Positions 32,482 through 42,307 are shown, counted from the first letter of the stretch. The stretch: 64,000 nt of DNA from Zasmidium citrigriseum (GCA_002786025.1 NHNW01000003.1:744001-808000); one strand, 5' to 3'. A program made the numbers and translations. The notes: generated by a model not told the origin, from the sequence alone.

Positions 32482-32671
32482 CCGCCTTGCTCGGCTGGAA
32501 CATGTCAAAGTAACGTCAGCCCATACCTCGTTCCGCCTGCAATCCTGGATGTCCGCCCTGCTCGGCTGGAACATGTCAAAGTCACGTCAACTCATACCTC
32601 GTTCCACCCGCAACCCTGGATGTCCGCCCTGCTCGGCTGGAACATGTCAAAGTCACGTCAACTCATACCTC
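32482..32671 (+). repeat. 70-bp tandem repeat, 2.7 copies
   Basis: Copies begin at 32482, 32552 and 32622, exactly 70 bases apart. Each starts TCCGCC(T/C)TGCTCGGCTGG, followed by AACATGTCAAAGT(A/C)ACGTCA. Copies two and three are nearly identical; copy one has several substitutions. The last copy stops within the unit at about 32671. Confidence 0.9.
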
Positions 32672-33697
32672 ACACTGGTGCTTTACCCCTCTCATAGATC
32701 CTGGATCGATCACGCTCCTCTCTCCTTCTCTCTAATCCCCCATCATCCCGGCGAGGCTGTGGAATGTCATCGATTCTCAGGGGCTGACTTCTGATTGGAG
32801 GTCCGGGCATGGTACTGTGTTCTTGTTCATGGTTGTGGGGTTGCCCAAACTCGCCGTCGTTGATGGATGCTGACAGTCAGAAGTAGGTGGGTAGGAGCAG
32901 CAGCTCAACAGAGTGACGAGCAAGAGGAGGGCGACGGTCAGCCAGTGGGATTCGGATGGCGGCGACACAAGGCGTCGGAAGGCGGGCCGTGAGCAAAGTA
33001 CCTTCGTCTTTAGCCGGCTGATGGCTTAGGCTGCCGCCGACTTGAAGGGGAGGCAGTGGCGAGGCTGACGACGGCGGTGGCGATGGCGCCGGCGTCAACG
33101 ATGATGCTGTCGAAAACAGCCTTCTGAAGTGATAGAGGGGCTAGAGAATAAAGAATTTGATTGACGAAGGAGCGATGAGAAGAGGAAGGGGCCAGGCGAA
33201 TCTGGATCATCGAAAATCTCTTCAAGAGGAATGAGAACAGGGGAAAGGAGGAACGGGTTAGATGAAGGAAACAAGAGTGGATGCGAAGCAGTAGGCGAAT
33301 CTCAAATCCTGTCGACTCTTGAGATATTGGTGACACAGGCTGGAGTCTGAGATGGGCGAGGCGATCCCGGGATTCTGTCGGATCTCTAAATAGCTGATGG
33401 AGGCACCGGCGCCGTAGAGAAGCTGGTGGTCTTCGGAGAAAGCTGAAGTGCCTTGAGGCCGAGTCACGCACTATCGGCCCGAGAACACAGGAATGAGATC
33501 TCTCTGCAAGAAACCCGATCACTACAGCCATGCGGCACGACATCATGCGCATGGACCGGCTATCAGGACATCACAAAGTCGCACCGGTGCCATGGGCTCT
33601 CTCACAGATCCTGGAATCGATCAGGCTACCATAGCACCGGAATGCATGGCACAGGGTTCGCAAGCTCCAAATCAAGCATAGCCACCACTCTTCACGA

Positions 33698-33851
33698 TAC
33701 CCTCGGTGTTCCGGTCAAACTGGAAGATGCCTCGAATAATTCCCAACTTTCTCGAGAAGGGCTAAGATTGCAACAAGCCCTCTAATAGCTTAGAGTCGCG
33801 CGCTCTTGTGGAGAAAGGCAATCTTCCAGTTTGAGCGGAAGAAGGAGGGTA
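33698..33851 (-). mobile_element. 154-bp MITE, TA-flanked, copy 1
   Basis: The element runs from TA at 33698-33699 to TA at 33850-33851. Its ends form imperfect inverted repeats of about 31 bases: TACCCTCGGTGTTCCGGTC at the left, and the reverse complement of the right end reads TACCCTCCTTCTTCCGCTC, both continuing AAACTGGAAGAT. The reverse complement aligns without gaps to 41051-41204 at roughly 80 percent identity. There is no open reading frame, so it is non-autonomous. The TA at both ends fits a Tc1/mariner-type target duplication. The strand is set relative to the other copy. Confidence 0.85.
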
Positions 33852-34176
33852 GTGGCTCTTTGTTCTTCTCCAGGTCTCCAATCTTGGCGAACCTGGCTAT
33901 GCCCCTTGGCAGTCGTTGCCCTGGTGGTACAGACTGGCTCGAACGCGAGCTGAAGTCTCAGAATGGCATCAAGATACTCTTCCAGGCGAGACCTGCGTGT
34001 GGCCTCACATGAAGATGGCGAGTTTGCGTTCTGTGTTACGGCTGCACGATGCCTCAGACTCTCGTCTCTTGAGCGAGAGCGGTGCACGTTCATGAGTATC
34101 GTCACTATAAAGGAGTTGAAGAAGGCCATCATGTTCAGCGTATCGATCACTGACTTTCTCGACAATACTGTTCAAC

Positions 34177-35101
34177 ATGCATCTCAAGTACCTCAGCCTC
34201 CTCGCCCTCCAGGTCCTCGCGGCCTTCGCAGCAACCAATGAGCCCTGCTACGGCCCAAACAGCAGCCCAGGTATGCCATACCCATCCAATTTCACTCTTA
34301 CCCAAGCTGCAACTACTAACACCGCCCAGGCGTCTGCGTCTCCACGACAACCTGCTCCAAAGAAGGCGGCAAATCCTACAAAGGAGCCTGCATGGGCAAC
34401 AGCCGTGGTAGCGGCGCGGACCCGGGCTCCATCCAATGCTGCGTGAAACCAAAATGTACCTACTCGTCCTCCGTCACAGGCGCCTGTCTCTGGCAGTCCG
34501 ACTGCGGCGGCAAAACGACCACAAACCAATGTCCCGGCCCTGCAGGATTCAAATGCTGCTCCAAACCCGACAGTGTCTTCGGAACGTACAAAACGCCCAA
34601 CATCCCAAGCTCTAGCTCAGGCTGCAAAGCCGTCGCTCGTAAAGGAGCAAAGATTGTAATGGACGCCTGGCCAGGACGTACAAAGACGCTGTACTGTTAT
34701 GCGGGCGATGATCCGAGTTCGGATCATTATACAGGCAAAGCCATCGACTTCATGATATCTGATGATGGGGGTGTAAGTCATCTCCCGATTCCAATCTCAG
34801 GTCCAAGCCACTGACCTTTGCTACTCGACAGGATGCGACCATCGGCGGCCGTGAGATCGCGGAATGGGTTATGCACCATCGCAAGGAATTGGATTTGAAG
34901 TATGTGATCTGGGGTCAGAGGATCTGGTCTGATGATACGGGCAGTGATGATAAGGTTGTCGGATGGCCAGCGTGGAGGAACCTGGGGAATAGGGAGAGTA
35001 TTACTGCAAATCATTGGTAAGTTTTCTCCTTGTTCGAGGGACAGGGGAAAAGGATGCTGACATGCGATTGCAGGGATCATGTGCATGTGAGCTTCAAGTG
35101 A
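34177..35101 (+). CDS. Secreted Cys-rich protein with LAS/M15-like metallopeptidase C-terminus
   Basis: Exons 34177-34270, 34330-34772, 34832-35016 and 35074-35101 give 249 residues. Introns are 34271-34329, 34773-34831 and 35017-35073. A signal peptide (MHLKYLSLLALQVLAAFAA) leads into an N-terminal Cys-rich domain of about 90 residues (CVSTTTC, CCVKPKC, CGG, CPG, CC). A Ser-rich linker separates it from a C-terminal domain with SDHYTGKAIDFM and a final DHVHVSF, completed by the last splice. S-x-H-x(6)-D plus H-x-H is the zinc-site pattern of LAS peptidases (D-Ala-D-Ala/hedgehog type), so hydrolysis of bacterial peptidoglycan peptides is possible but inferred. The linking strand YVIWGQRIW fits this fold. 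Confidence 0.82.
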
Positions 35102-35296
35102 ACACAGAAAGACGTTGGATCAAGGTTTGGAAGAACGGGCAGCCAACGTCAAGGTCTCTCGCTTTCATCAAGATCATCAGTGGCATTAGTGTATGGAAAG
35201 ATGGATTAGATATCCTCACATTCCCTTGGAGATACGGCAAAATCTATCCTCAAAATGCGCAGTCATTCATACCTCCATCGCCTTCTCCTTCAAATC

Positions 35297-36952
35297 CTAC
35301 GGCATGACCCGGTAAATAGGATACTCATCCCCCTCCTCGACCGGAATGATATTGAAACTAACATACGAATCAATGTTCTCCGGTTCCAGCGCCACAAATG
35401 CCAACGCAGCATTCTTCTGCCTTGTGCTGACCCAAAAGCTCCCCGCCGGTAGCTCAATGTACCTGGACGAAGCGTTCGTGGTGACAGTCGACAGGATAGC
35501 GCCCTCGTAGTACGACGAATCGAAAGCCACAGAGGTGATGTTAAGAGCCTCGGCACTGTCTCGGTAGTCGTAAGGGAGTCTCTGAACTTCAAGGCCAGAA
35601 GCTTCGAGACGGGCGGCGATGTCTGCCCAAGCCCGGGGAATCAGGTAGGCTTCGGGGCGGGAGCGAGTGAGGTTGGCGATGACAGGCGTGGTGCTGTAAA
35701 ACTCCACTGGGACCTGAACGAGATCTCCAGACTCGTATTCGACAAAAGTCCAGTTGCGCATGTATCCCTCGGAGGCATCGGTGATGGTGATATCTCCTGT
35801 GTCGTTGACAAAGGTTTCTATGCCTGATTCGACGACACGGAGCACTTCGTCGGCGTTGTCAGAGGCCGTTTGGATGATGCCTTCGAGCATGCTGAGGCCA
35901 GTGGCTGTGCGTCGGGCGAAGTGTTGGTCGGCGAGACCAATTCCTCGCATCTCGCAGAGAAAAACGATTGCCTGGGTGAGGCCCATCCCGTTGCGTCCGA
36001 TCTTGCCATCGCTGCCAGCCTCGGCGTATGTGATGGTCGATCCAGACTCGGTGCTGCTTTCTCCCGTCACATAAGGTTCCCATCGAAAGCCCTGCTCCTC
36101 CAGATGAGCTCCAATCGCAGGCGCAAATAGTTCCTCAGACATGTTGCGGATCGCCTCATTGATGTTCAAGTTCTTCGCAGCACTGTATAAAGCGTCCGCT
36201 CCTGGCAGGTAATCCCCTCCATACCGAGCAGTGGCAGTATACTCATGCATATCGACGGCAACATGCGGCGCAATCTTATTGAACACACGCTTGATGTCGC
36301 GAGTCTGCTGCCGGGCAAGTTTAATGTGGTCTCTGTTAGGATCAAAGTTCGTCGCCAGGGTGCGTTGAAAGTAAGAGACGCCGTCTGGATTGTAGCGTGG
36401 CAGAACGATGATGTCGAGGTTCTCCAGTAGTGACGATGTCCAGGTCTGGTTGGCATCCATCTTCCCCAGCAAGGCCATAATGGCTTGATCACCAGCAGGC
36501 TCGTTACCATGCACACCTCCCTGAAGCCAAACCCTGACCTTCTGCCGAGTATCGTTCTTGGTCGTGGTCCATGGCTGCGAGGAGTACCAAGGCTGTGAAG
36601 AAGTCCAGGGCTGCGAAGATGTCGATAGATATCCAAAGCCAAAGCTGCGGCCCTCCTCGCTCTGGAAGGATGCTGGGTAGTACGTGAACCAGTAGTTCCT
36701 CTCAGCCAAAGATCGCATGAAGAACTCCATCAGAGCCTCGCTGGTCGGTGGCGAAGTCCCATTGGCAAAGCTACCGGGTATCGTCGAATTGTCCAAAAAC
36801 GCAGGCGAAAGGAGTGGGATCTCCGGGTCTGGAAAGTTGGCCGCGACCTGAGGAGGATCAGGTCTCACGGTGACATGATTGTCGCCATACTGCACCGCCC
36901 GTACACCAGCAATGAGCGTGAGTGCCGCCGGACAGAAATTTCTCCAGAGCAT
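35297..36952 (-). CDS. Secreted M14 zinc carboxypeptidase
   Basis: An intronless frame of 551 residues from ATG 36952; upstream frame is open only through a TTG. A signal peptide-like N-terminus (CPAALTLIAGVRA) is followed by the M14 core. Zinc ligands are seen in GVHGNEPAGD (His 148, Glu 151) and DMHEYT (His 236), with RYNPDGVSYF providing substrate-binding residues and CEMRG in the later part. An odd tandem SSQPW repeat (three copies, residues about 112-128) sits just before the first ligand motif. The C-terminal 180 residues form an extra domain of unknown role. It removes C-terminal residues from peptides by family. The gene is divergent from the aspartoacylase-like gene at 37566, 613 bases away. 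Confidence 0.88.
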   Translation of the reverse strand: MLWRNFCPAALTLIAGVRAVQYGDNHVTVRPDPPQVAANFPDPEIPLLSPAFLDNSTIPGSFANGTSPPTSEALMEFFMRSLAERNYWFTYYPASFQSEEGRSFGFGYLSTSSQPWTSSQPWYSSQPWTTTKNDTRQKVRVWLQGGVHGNEPAGDQAIMALLGKMDANQTWTSSLLENLDIIVLPRYNPDGVSYFQRTLATNFDPNRDHIKLARQQTRDIKRVFNKIAPHVAVDMHEYTATARYGGDYLPGADALYSAAKNLNINEAIRNMSEELFAPAIGAHLEEQGFRWEPYVTGESSTESGSTITYAEAGSDGKIGRNGMGLTQAIVFLCEMRGIGLADQHFARRTATGLSMLEGIIQTASDNADEVLRVVESGIETFVNDTGDITITDASEGYMRNWTFVEYESGDLVQVPVEFYSTTPVIANLTRSRPEAYLIPRAWADIAARLEASGLEVQRLPYDYRDSAEALNITSVAFDSSYYEGAILSTVTTNASSRYIELPAGSFWVSTRQKNAALAFVALEPENIDSYVSFNIIPVEEGDEYPIYRVMP

Positions 36953-37565
36953 GGTGTAGGACGTCGGTGTACGCCGATGTTGTTGGGCGGCATGGCTGCG
37001 CTTCTTATTGAGGAGACAGCAGCATACGCTATCGCGGCACCCATGGCAAGTGCAGGTGCTGGTCACGCTGGGAAAATGTCGCCTTGGAGCGTCACTGCCA
37101 CAGGAAGTCAATCGGTCTGCCGGCTAATGGGTGTGGGTATCGTGTCCGCGCGTGAGGTGCGAGGCGGCCAGTAGTGCCTTGGCCAGCTTGGCCCGACATT
37201 TGATGGGCTGAATGAAGTTTAGCCGGGCTTCTGAACAGCTTCCATGAAAGTCTAATCAAGAGCCGGGCTGACGACATCTCTTGTACAAAACGCCATCTCG
37301 AGCACATTTCTTGATCCTGGGCCTTGGAAACCCTTTTGGTTAGTTATGTGGCTTACTCACTCGCAGAGATACCAATCCGCCGGCCTCGCATCCAATGTCT
37401 CTCGCTCAGCCTTGGCTTTCTTGTCGGCTTCCACCTTGGGGGCAAGTTATCACTTGGCAATCCGCGATGTTCCTGCATAAATGAGGCACAACACCACCGT
37501 CATGGACGTCTCTCGTGTAACATCGCGGGCAACTCGACGTCCTTCGGCCAGGCAGTTCGGGCAAG
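36953..37565. promoter_or_regulatory. Divergent promoter region of two M14-clan genes
   Basis: It covers 613 bases between the ATGs of the carboxypeptidase and the aspartoacylase-like gene. No further coding frame is supported. The shared interval suggests joint control. Confidence 0.4.
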
Positions 37566-38687
37566 ATGAAATCGACTGGAGTGTTGGCTTTGGCCAGCTT
37601 GGCGGCAACAGGATCCGGCAAAACCGTCCTGACGGGCGACATCCTCCAAGGCTACCCGATCATCTCATCTCTGGACGTTGAAGATGTCCCAGCGAACACG
37701 ATCTCAAGATTCTGGCTCTCTCCAGGCGCCGGACAAGGCGGCCTTCCGTATTTCCTCCCGATCTTTGTGGCTCGCGGCTCTGAAGACTCCGCCCAAACAG
37801 GTCCGAAACTCTCCCTCAGCGCCTCCATCCACGGCGACGAACTCAACCCGGTAGCCGTCGTCCAAAGAGTCTTCTCCCGTCTCAATGACACCATCACATC
37901 TGGCAGCTTCAATGGCACCGTAATCGGCATCCCTACCCTCAACCCACAAGGAAACTTCCTCAACCAACGCAACTTCTTCACCTCCTCCTCGAACGGCTTC
38001 TTCACAGACCTCAACCGCAACTTTCCAGGAACAAATCTCTCTTCCGGCGGCAGCCTCCCAGAATCCTACACCGACGCAGTCTGGACCAAAATCTGGGGCA
38101 ACACCTCAAACGTCGACATCGCGGTCGACTTCCACACCCTCTCCACCGGCTCCCTAGGTCCGCTCTGGTGCTACGCCGACTATCGTGTCCCGGGCGTGCA
38201 GCGTATAGCCGAGCTCGCGGCGCCGGACATGATCAAAATCGACCCTGGCGAGCCAGGCTCCATTGAGACGTCGTTCGTCGAAGCCTCCATCCCGGCGATA
38301 ACCCTCGAGATCGGGCCCGCAAATCTTTGGAACAAGACTCTCATCCAGCGAGCAGTCGACTTTTCTTTCCGACTGATGGCCGACCTGCAGATGTTGGAAG
38401 CGCCAGAGGAGCTTTCCGCGGCGAATCTGGAGAATACGTACATTGTGACGAACTTCTCGAATCCGACGGTTTTGCATAGCGGATGGGTTGAATTGGATAT
38501 CGGAGTCTTGGAGGATGTCAAGGAAGGCCAGGTGATTGGGAGGGTGGTGAGCTCCTGGGGCGACGAATTGGAGGAGCTTGTGTCTGAGGTGACTGGGAGG
38601 GTGCTGACGGTTCTTGTCGATCCGGCGGTGGAGGCGGGCGCGAGTGTGGCGTCGATTGGGTATAACGCTACTACTGAGGATAGTTAG
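37566..38687 (+). CDS. Secreted succinylglutamate desuccinylase/aspartoacylase-like protein
   Basis: An intronless frame of 373 residues with a signal peptide (MKSTGVLALASLAATGSG). Zinc-site motifs of the M14-clan deacylases are visible: SASIHGDELNP (His and Glu ligands), a DLNRNFPG loop and VDFHTLSTG (third ligand). ITLEIGP matches the catalytic Glu region. The C-terminal ~90 residues form a beta-rich domain. The family hydrolyses N-acyl amino acids or amides; the substrate is unknown. Its last residues (AGASVASIGYNA) recur in decayed form in the downstream repeats at 38817 and 39001, so its 3' end has been tandemly duplicated. Confidence 0.87.
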   Translation: MKSTGVLALASLAATGSGKTVLTGDILQGYPIISSLDVEDVPANTISRFWLSPGAGQGGLPYFLPIFVARGSEDSAQTGPKLSLSASIHGDELNPVAVVQRVFSRLNDTITSGSFNGTVIGIPTLNPQGNFLNQRNFFTSSSNGFFTDLNRNFPGTNLSSGGSLPESYTDAVWTKIWGNTSNVDIAVDFHTLSTGSLGPLWCYADYRVPGVQRIAELAAPDMIKIDPGEPGSIETSFVEASIPAITLEIGPANLWNKTLIQRAVDFSFRLMADLQMLEAPEELSAANLENTYIVTNFSNPTVLHSGWVELDIGVLEDVKEGQVIGRVVSSWGDELEELVSEVTGRVLTVLVDPAVEAGASVASIGYNATTEDS

Positions 38688-39538
38688 CATGGTAATGTGG
38701 TACATCCCATTCCCGTTGCGCAGCGTTTCTCAAGAACCTTGCAATGCGTCGAGTGGTGGCATGGATCCATCTCAAATCCGCGGGGATAGGGACAGGCGTC
38801 GATGCATCTAGAGATTGAGACGGGTGCGAGTGCGGCATCGATTAGGTATAATGCCAATCAGTAGACACAGTGCCCTGATGCATGTAAGCCGTATCCCCGT
38901 TACGCAGTGTTTCTTGAGAATCTTGCAATGAGTCGATTGATGGCATGCATACATCTTCTCCTGCGGGAATAGGAATGGGGTATCAATATATCCAGAGATC
39001 GAGGCGAGCGCGAGCGCGAGTGAGTCGTTGATCGGGTATGATGCAGGGCAGTCAGTAGGGTCCTGTCACACGCATGTGTCGGTACTGTCCCCGTTTCGCA
39101 GCGTTTCTCGAGAACATAGCAATGCGTCGATCGATGCCTTGGACCCTGTTGTAATCCGTGGGGATTAGGTATCAATGTCTTCGTTCATCATAGGCTACAA
39201 GTCGTTCCCTAGATATTATATGCCCTACTTGAACAATCTCTTACCGCCCATTGATGTGAGGACAGGAGTGAGGTGTAAGGAGACCTAAGTCCTTACTCCT
39301 GTTTTCACTTCTCCCTTCACTTCCCCTTTCACTTCTAGACCTTCTGTCCTCACTTGCTCCCTCACTTCTGGCCTTACTTCGCCTCACTTATTCAACTTCA
39401 TCCCCGTTTCGCAGTGTTTCACGAGAACGTTGCATTGCGTTGATTGATGGCTTGGATCCAGTTGAATCTACGGGGATGGGGATGGGTATTAATGTCTTCG
39501 TTCATCATACAATCCTATCGCTTCTCTGGGTATCATTC
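38688..39538. repeat. Decayed tandem copies of the interval between two convergent genes
   Basis: Unit starts are at about 38630 (gene 3' end), 38817 and 39001. Each has the frame of the upstream gene's C-terminus (AGASVASIGYN, then TGASAASIRYN ending in TAG, then a diverged ASASESLIGYD). A CCCGTT(T/A/G)CGCAG(C/T)GTTTCT(C/T) block recurs at 38712, 38895, 39090 and 39402. At 39225-39252 the minus strand encodes MGGKRLFK followed by a stop, a decayed copy of the TAF11 C-terminus MGGKRLFR. A pyrimidine-rich CACTTC run (39300-39400) lies between them. Confidence 0.8.
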
Positions 39539-40684
39539 CTATCTAAACAGCCGCTTGCCGCCCATCCGAGGGGCGGCGACCTCTGGACGCTCTAAACTAA
39601 TGCCTGTAAACCCAACCGTGCCACCGCTTCTCGCCTTCTTGTAGCGTCTTAGTGCCTCTCGAAGGTGATCTGGTAGGAGAGGGCCACGATCACACTCGTC
39701 GAGATAGCTCGACAAACCCCACGCGCCTGGCTGCACGTGGCTGAAATCGTCTGGCTCGGCCGTCTTCTTCGGCTCTCCATTGGTGGTCGCGTCCGCTGTG
39801 CCATTGTGCTTGCCGTCCGGACTACTATTCGGCTGTGTATCGCCTGGGATATCCTTGTCTAGCTCCTCCTGCTCCTCCACTTCCTCATGCATCATCTTCA
39901 GTCTCTTATAGGCCCTATTCTCGGCCTCGTCTGGCATCTTCTCGTTGCTGGCCATCCATTCCGTTTGAACCTCCCTCGCGCTCTCGATCAGCATGCCAGC
40001 AAACATCTTGGTGTAGCTTTGTACGACGGTGACGACATTCGCCGGTACGCTCTGGCTAAGAGTCGCATTGACCAGTCTCCGTACATCAGTCGTCTTGAGC
40101 TTAACCTTGTTGAAGGCGTCGTAACGGTTCTGGTGAGCGTCTCCCACAGCCTCCCGGAACAGATATCGATGCTGATTGTCCTGTTTCAAATCGATCTGGC
40201 TGGCACCATCTCTGTCGGCCAGTGCAGCGGCAGCCTCTTCCTCGTCGTCGTCGTCTTCTTCTTCCTCTGGTGCTTCGGCGCCATCCCCAGTAACCACAGA
40301 CGGTGCCCCTCTACTACCACCGCGCCGACTGGCTCGGCCATCCTCCCCATTGGCGAGACTGCTGCTGTTTTTGGAGGGCCTCCCTCGACCGCGCTTCTCC
40401 CCACGCTTGCGCTTCTTCCCAGCGAAGCTCTCGTCGGCCACGGGCCCGCTAATCGCACTCTGAATCTCCGTGTCGCTGAAGCCGTCTATGGAAGCGGAAC
40501 CAGTCGGAGAGTATTGTGGATCGGCTGCTTCTGGTGGGAACGAGGTCTGTCGGAGCGGGTGTGCAGAGGGAGTGGAGGCCATGGACGGCTTTCGCGAGGT
40601 GGGGAGGGAGAGCCCGAGGGTAGGACGCTGGCGTGGTAGAGAGAGGTTTGATGAAGGCGGTGATCCCGCCGGAGGAGAGGCCAT
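39539..40684 (-). CDS. TAF11: TFIID subunit TAF11
   Basis: An intronless frame of 381 residues from ATG 40684; the frame further upstream is open only via GTG. The N-terminal half is Ser/Pro-rich with a basic KKRKRGEKRGRGRP stretch (likely nuclear localisation) and an acidic EEEEDDDDEEE run. The C-terminal histone-fold domain is TAFII28: RYDAFNKVKLKTTDVRRLVNATL followed by VPANVVTVVQSYTKMFAGMLIE. A fungal tail with GPLLPDHLREALRRYKK follows. It is a component of general transcription factor TFIID, pairing with TAF13. The gene is convergent with the aspartoacylase-like gene, and its last eight residues appear again in the intergenic repeat. Confidence 0.92.
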   Translation of the reverse strand: MASPPAGSPPSSNLSLPRQRPTLGLSLPTSRKPSMASTPSAHPLRQTSFPPEAADPQYSPTGSASIDGFSDTEIQSAISGPVADESFAGKKRKRGEKRGRGRPSKNSSSLANGEDGRASRRGGSRGAPSVVTGDGAEAPEEEEDDDDEEEAAAALADRDGASQIDLKQDNQHRYLFREAVGDAHQNRYDAFNKVKLKTTDVRRLVNATLSQSVPANVVTVVQSYTKMFAGMLIESAREVQTEWMASNEKMPDEAENRAYKRLKMMHEEVEEQEELDKDIPGDTQPNSSPDGKHNGTADATTNGEPKKTAEPDDFSHVQPGAWGLSSYLDECDRGPLLPDHLREALRRYKKARSGGTVGFTGISLERPEVAAPRMGGKRLFR

Positions 40685-41050
40685 GTTGATGTCGTATGGA
40701 GGTGTTTGGTGGCGTGGAAGTTGTTGATGCTCGCCGGGATCGCAGTTCAAGAGGAAGGAAGCTCGAAGCTCGGATGCGCCTCGCACTCGGCAGGCGCCGC
40801 GAAGCGAGCGGAAGCTTGTGAAGATCGGCGGTGGGTCCGGCTGTCCATTCACTTCACCTCAGCTTTCTCCAATAACTGGTTGCTTCTCTATGGCACCAAC
40901 ACCTCTATCGGCTATCTCGAGACTCAACAACTCTGCGGGGATCGCCTTGCGCATGTCAAGCCTTTTCAGTCCGACTGTGCCATGATTTCCAATCTGCGGA
41001 CGGTCTACTTTGTCTTTGCTCACCATCCAGTTCTTCTCGCTCTCTAATCC

Positions 41051-41204
41051 TACCCTCCTTCTTCCGCTCAAACTGGAAGATTGGCTCTCTCCACGACACC
41101 AAGCGACTTTAAGCTATTGACGGGTTTGCTACACTCTTAGCTCTTAGCGAGAAAGTTGGGGATTGCTAGAAGCATCTTCCACTTCGACCGGAACACCGAG
41201 GGTA
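41051..41204 (+). mobile_element. 154-bp MITE, TA-flanked, copy 2
   Basis: It runs from TACCCTCCTTCTTCCGC at 41051 to GGAACACCGAGGGTA at 41204, the same length as the copy at 33698 but in the opposite orientation. TA at both ends and about 31-base imperfect inverted termini are present. No coding frame is seen inside. Confidence 0.85.
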
Positions 41205-41333
41205 CACTTCTTCTACTCCTCCTTCTTCCAGCAATAGTTACTCCGGATTTGACTACATCCTCCTCAACTTCGTTAGCGCCCGCGCCTGCCGCTCTCCCCC
41301 GCCCTGCTCCTGCGGCCTTACCAATGTAACAAG

Positions 41334-41570
41334 GGCAGCACTAGTAGTGCTCGTCAAAGCGTTACGGGCGCCCGCCTCGTGCTGTTCAGCATGGCGTGGC
41401 GGTACATCTGCATTGGGTCGTCGATACAATAGGAGGTTGTACCCGCTCCCCGGCGGACAGGAGCTACAATCCCAGCTACATCTTGATCGGCCGGGCTGGG
41501 GCGGGCACAGCGGTAGTACTCGTCGAAGCTGCGCTGGCAGCCTGCTCAGTTCATCTTGGCGTGGCGGTAC
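41334..41570 (+). repeat. Two imperfect direct repeats of about 70 bases
   Basis: Copies at 41334-41404 and 41503-41570 share GGGCA(C)AGC, GTAGT(G/A)CTCGTC(A/G)AAGC and GGCGTGGCGGTAC, at roughly two thirds identity overall. Origin is unknown. Confidence 0.5.
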
Positions 41571-41686
41571 GAAGAGAAGAGAGGTTGAGTTGAGACGAAG
41601 AAGGACGATCAATGGGAAACGCCGGGGAAGGAGCGTCACCGGCAGAATGATAAAAGGAAGGAGCTACTGAGCCGCAACGCGGCAGC

Positions 41687-41826
41687 GGAGGGCGAGATCT
41701 TTCTTCCTCCCTGCCTCTGCCCTCGACCAGCTTACTCACTCCACTCCACATCACCTACCCTATGCTCTTCGAACTCATCAACGGCGGCAAAGAGAGGAGC
41801 ACACACGCAGGAGTCCTGAAGTTCAC
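41687..41826 (+). pseudogene. UFD1-like exon fragment A
   Basis: The fragment resembles the UFD1 N-domain segment around GGxI-LPPSALDxL...HITYPMLFEL. Here it reads GEIFLPP, then shifts frame, then LHITYPMLFELINGGKER and STHAGVL. The frame change between the two halves and the lack of the rest of the gene mark it as a remnant. Confidence 0.75.
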
Positions 41827-42079
41827 AGAAACTCGCTGCTTCCTCATGTGCTTTCACGGAGACATTGGTCATAGTGATTGATGGAAGGCGCTCTAAGTGA
41901 GCTGTATTAGAGGTGTGACTGAGTTTGTCTTCTCACTTTCATCTGCCGTCTGGTCTTTCCCCTCTTCCCTCTCTTCTTCTTCGGCTTCTCAGCTATCAAG
42001 CCGAAGAATGATCTCACGGGTCCTGGGCTGGGCCAGGGCCACGGCGATCCTGGGCCCTCGCCATGATGCCGGGCTCACT

Positions 42080-42190
42080 GCGTCCGCCCTCGACAAGCTG
42101 GCCTAGCTGCACATCGCCTACCATATGCTCTTCGAACTCATCAACGGCGGCAAAGAAAGAGCACACACGCAGGAGTCCTGGAGTTCACGG
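42080..42190 (+). pseudogene. UFD1-like exon fragment B
   Basis: It reads ASALDKLA, an in-frame TAG, then LHIAYHMLFELINGGKER, followed by a small deletion that shifts the frame before the THAGVL segment. It is a copy of the same segment as fragments A and C. Confidence 0.75.
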
Positions 42191-42307
42191 CGATCTTGGG
42201 CCATCTCATTTCTCTGCTGTGGCTCAAAGGAGCGGGGGCTGGAGAGGAGAGGGCCGGGCGAGCCGTGGGGGGATGGCGGCGGCAGCGAAAAAAGGCATGC
42301 AAACCAC

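Larger units (their letters stand above)
31435..34176. other. 2.7-kb intergenic region with repeats
   Basis: No gene is supported. It contains the 70-bp tandem repeat at 32482-32671 and a MITE at 33698-33851. Long open frames at 33010-33552 and 33782-34165 lack domain features, and the second runs into the MITE. Confidence 0.5.

Noticed and set aside
33010..33552. 180-codon minus-strand frame
   Set aside because: Ser/Arg-rich with no domain, in a repeat-containing intergenic region.
39887..40639. 250-codon plus-strand frame
   Set aside because: Antisense of TAF11; low-complexity and no domain.
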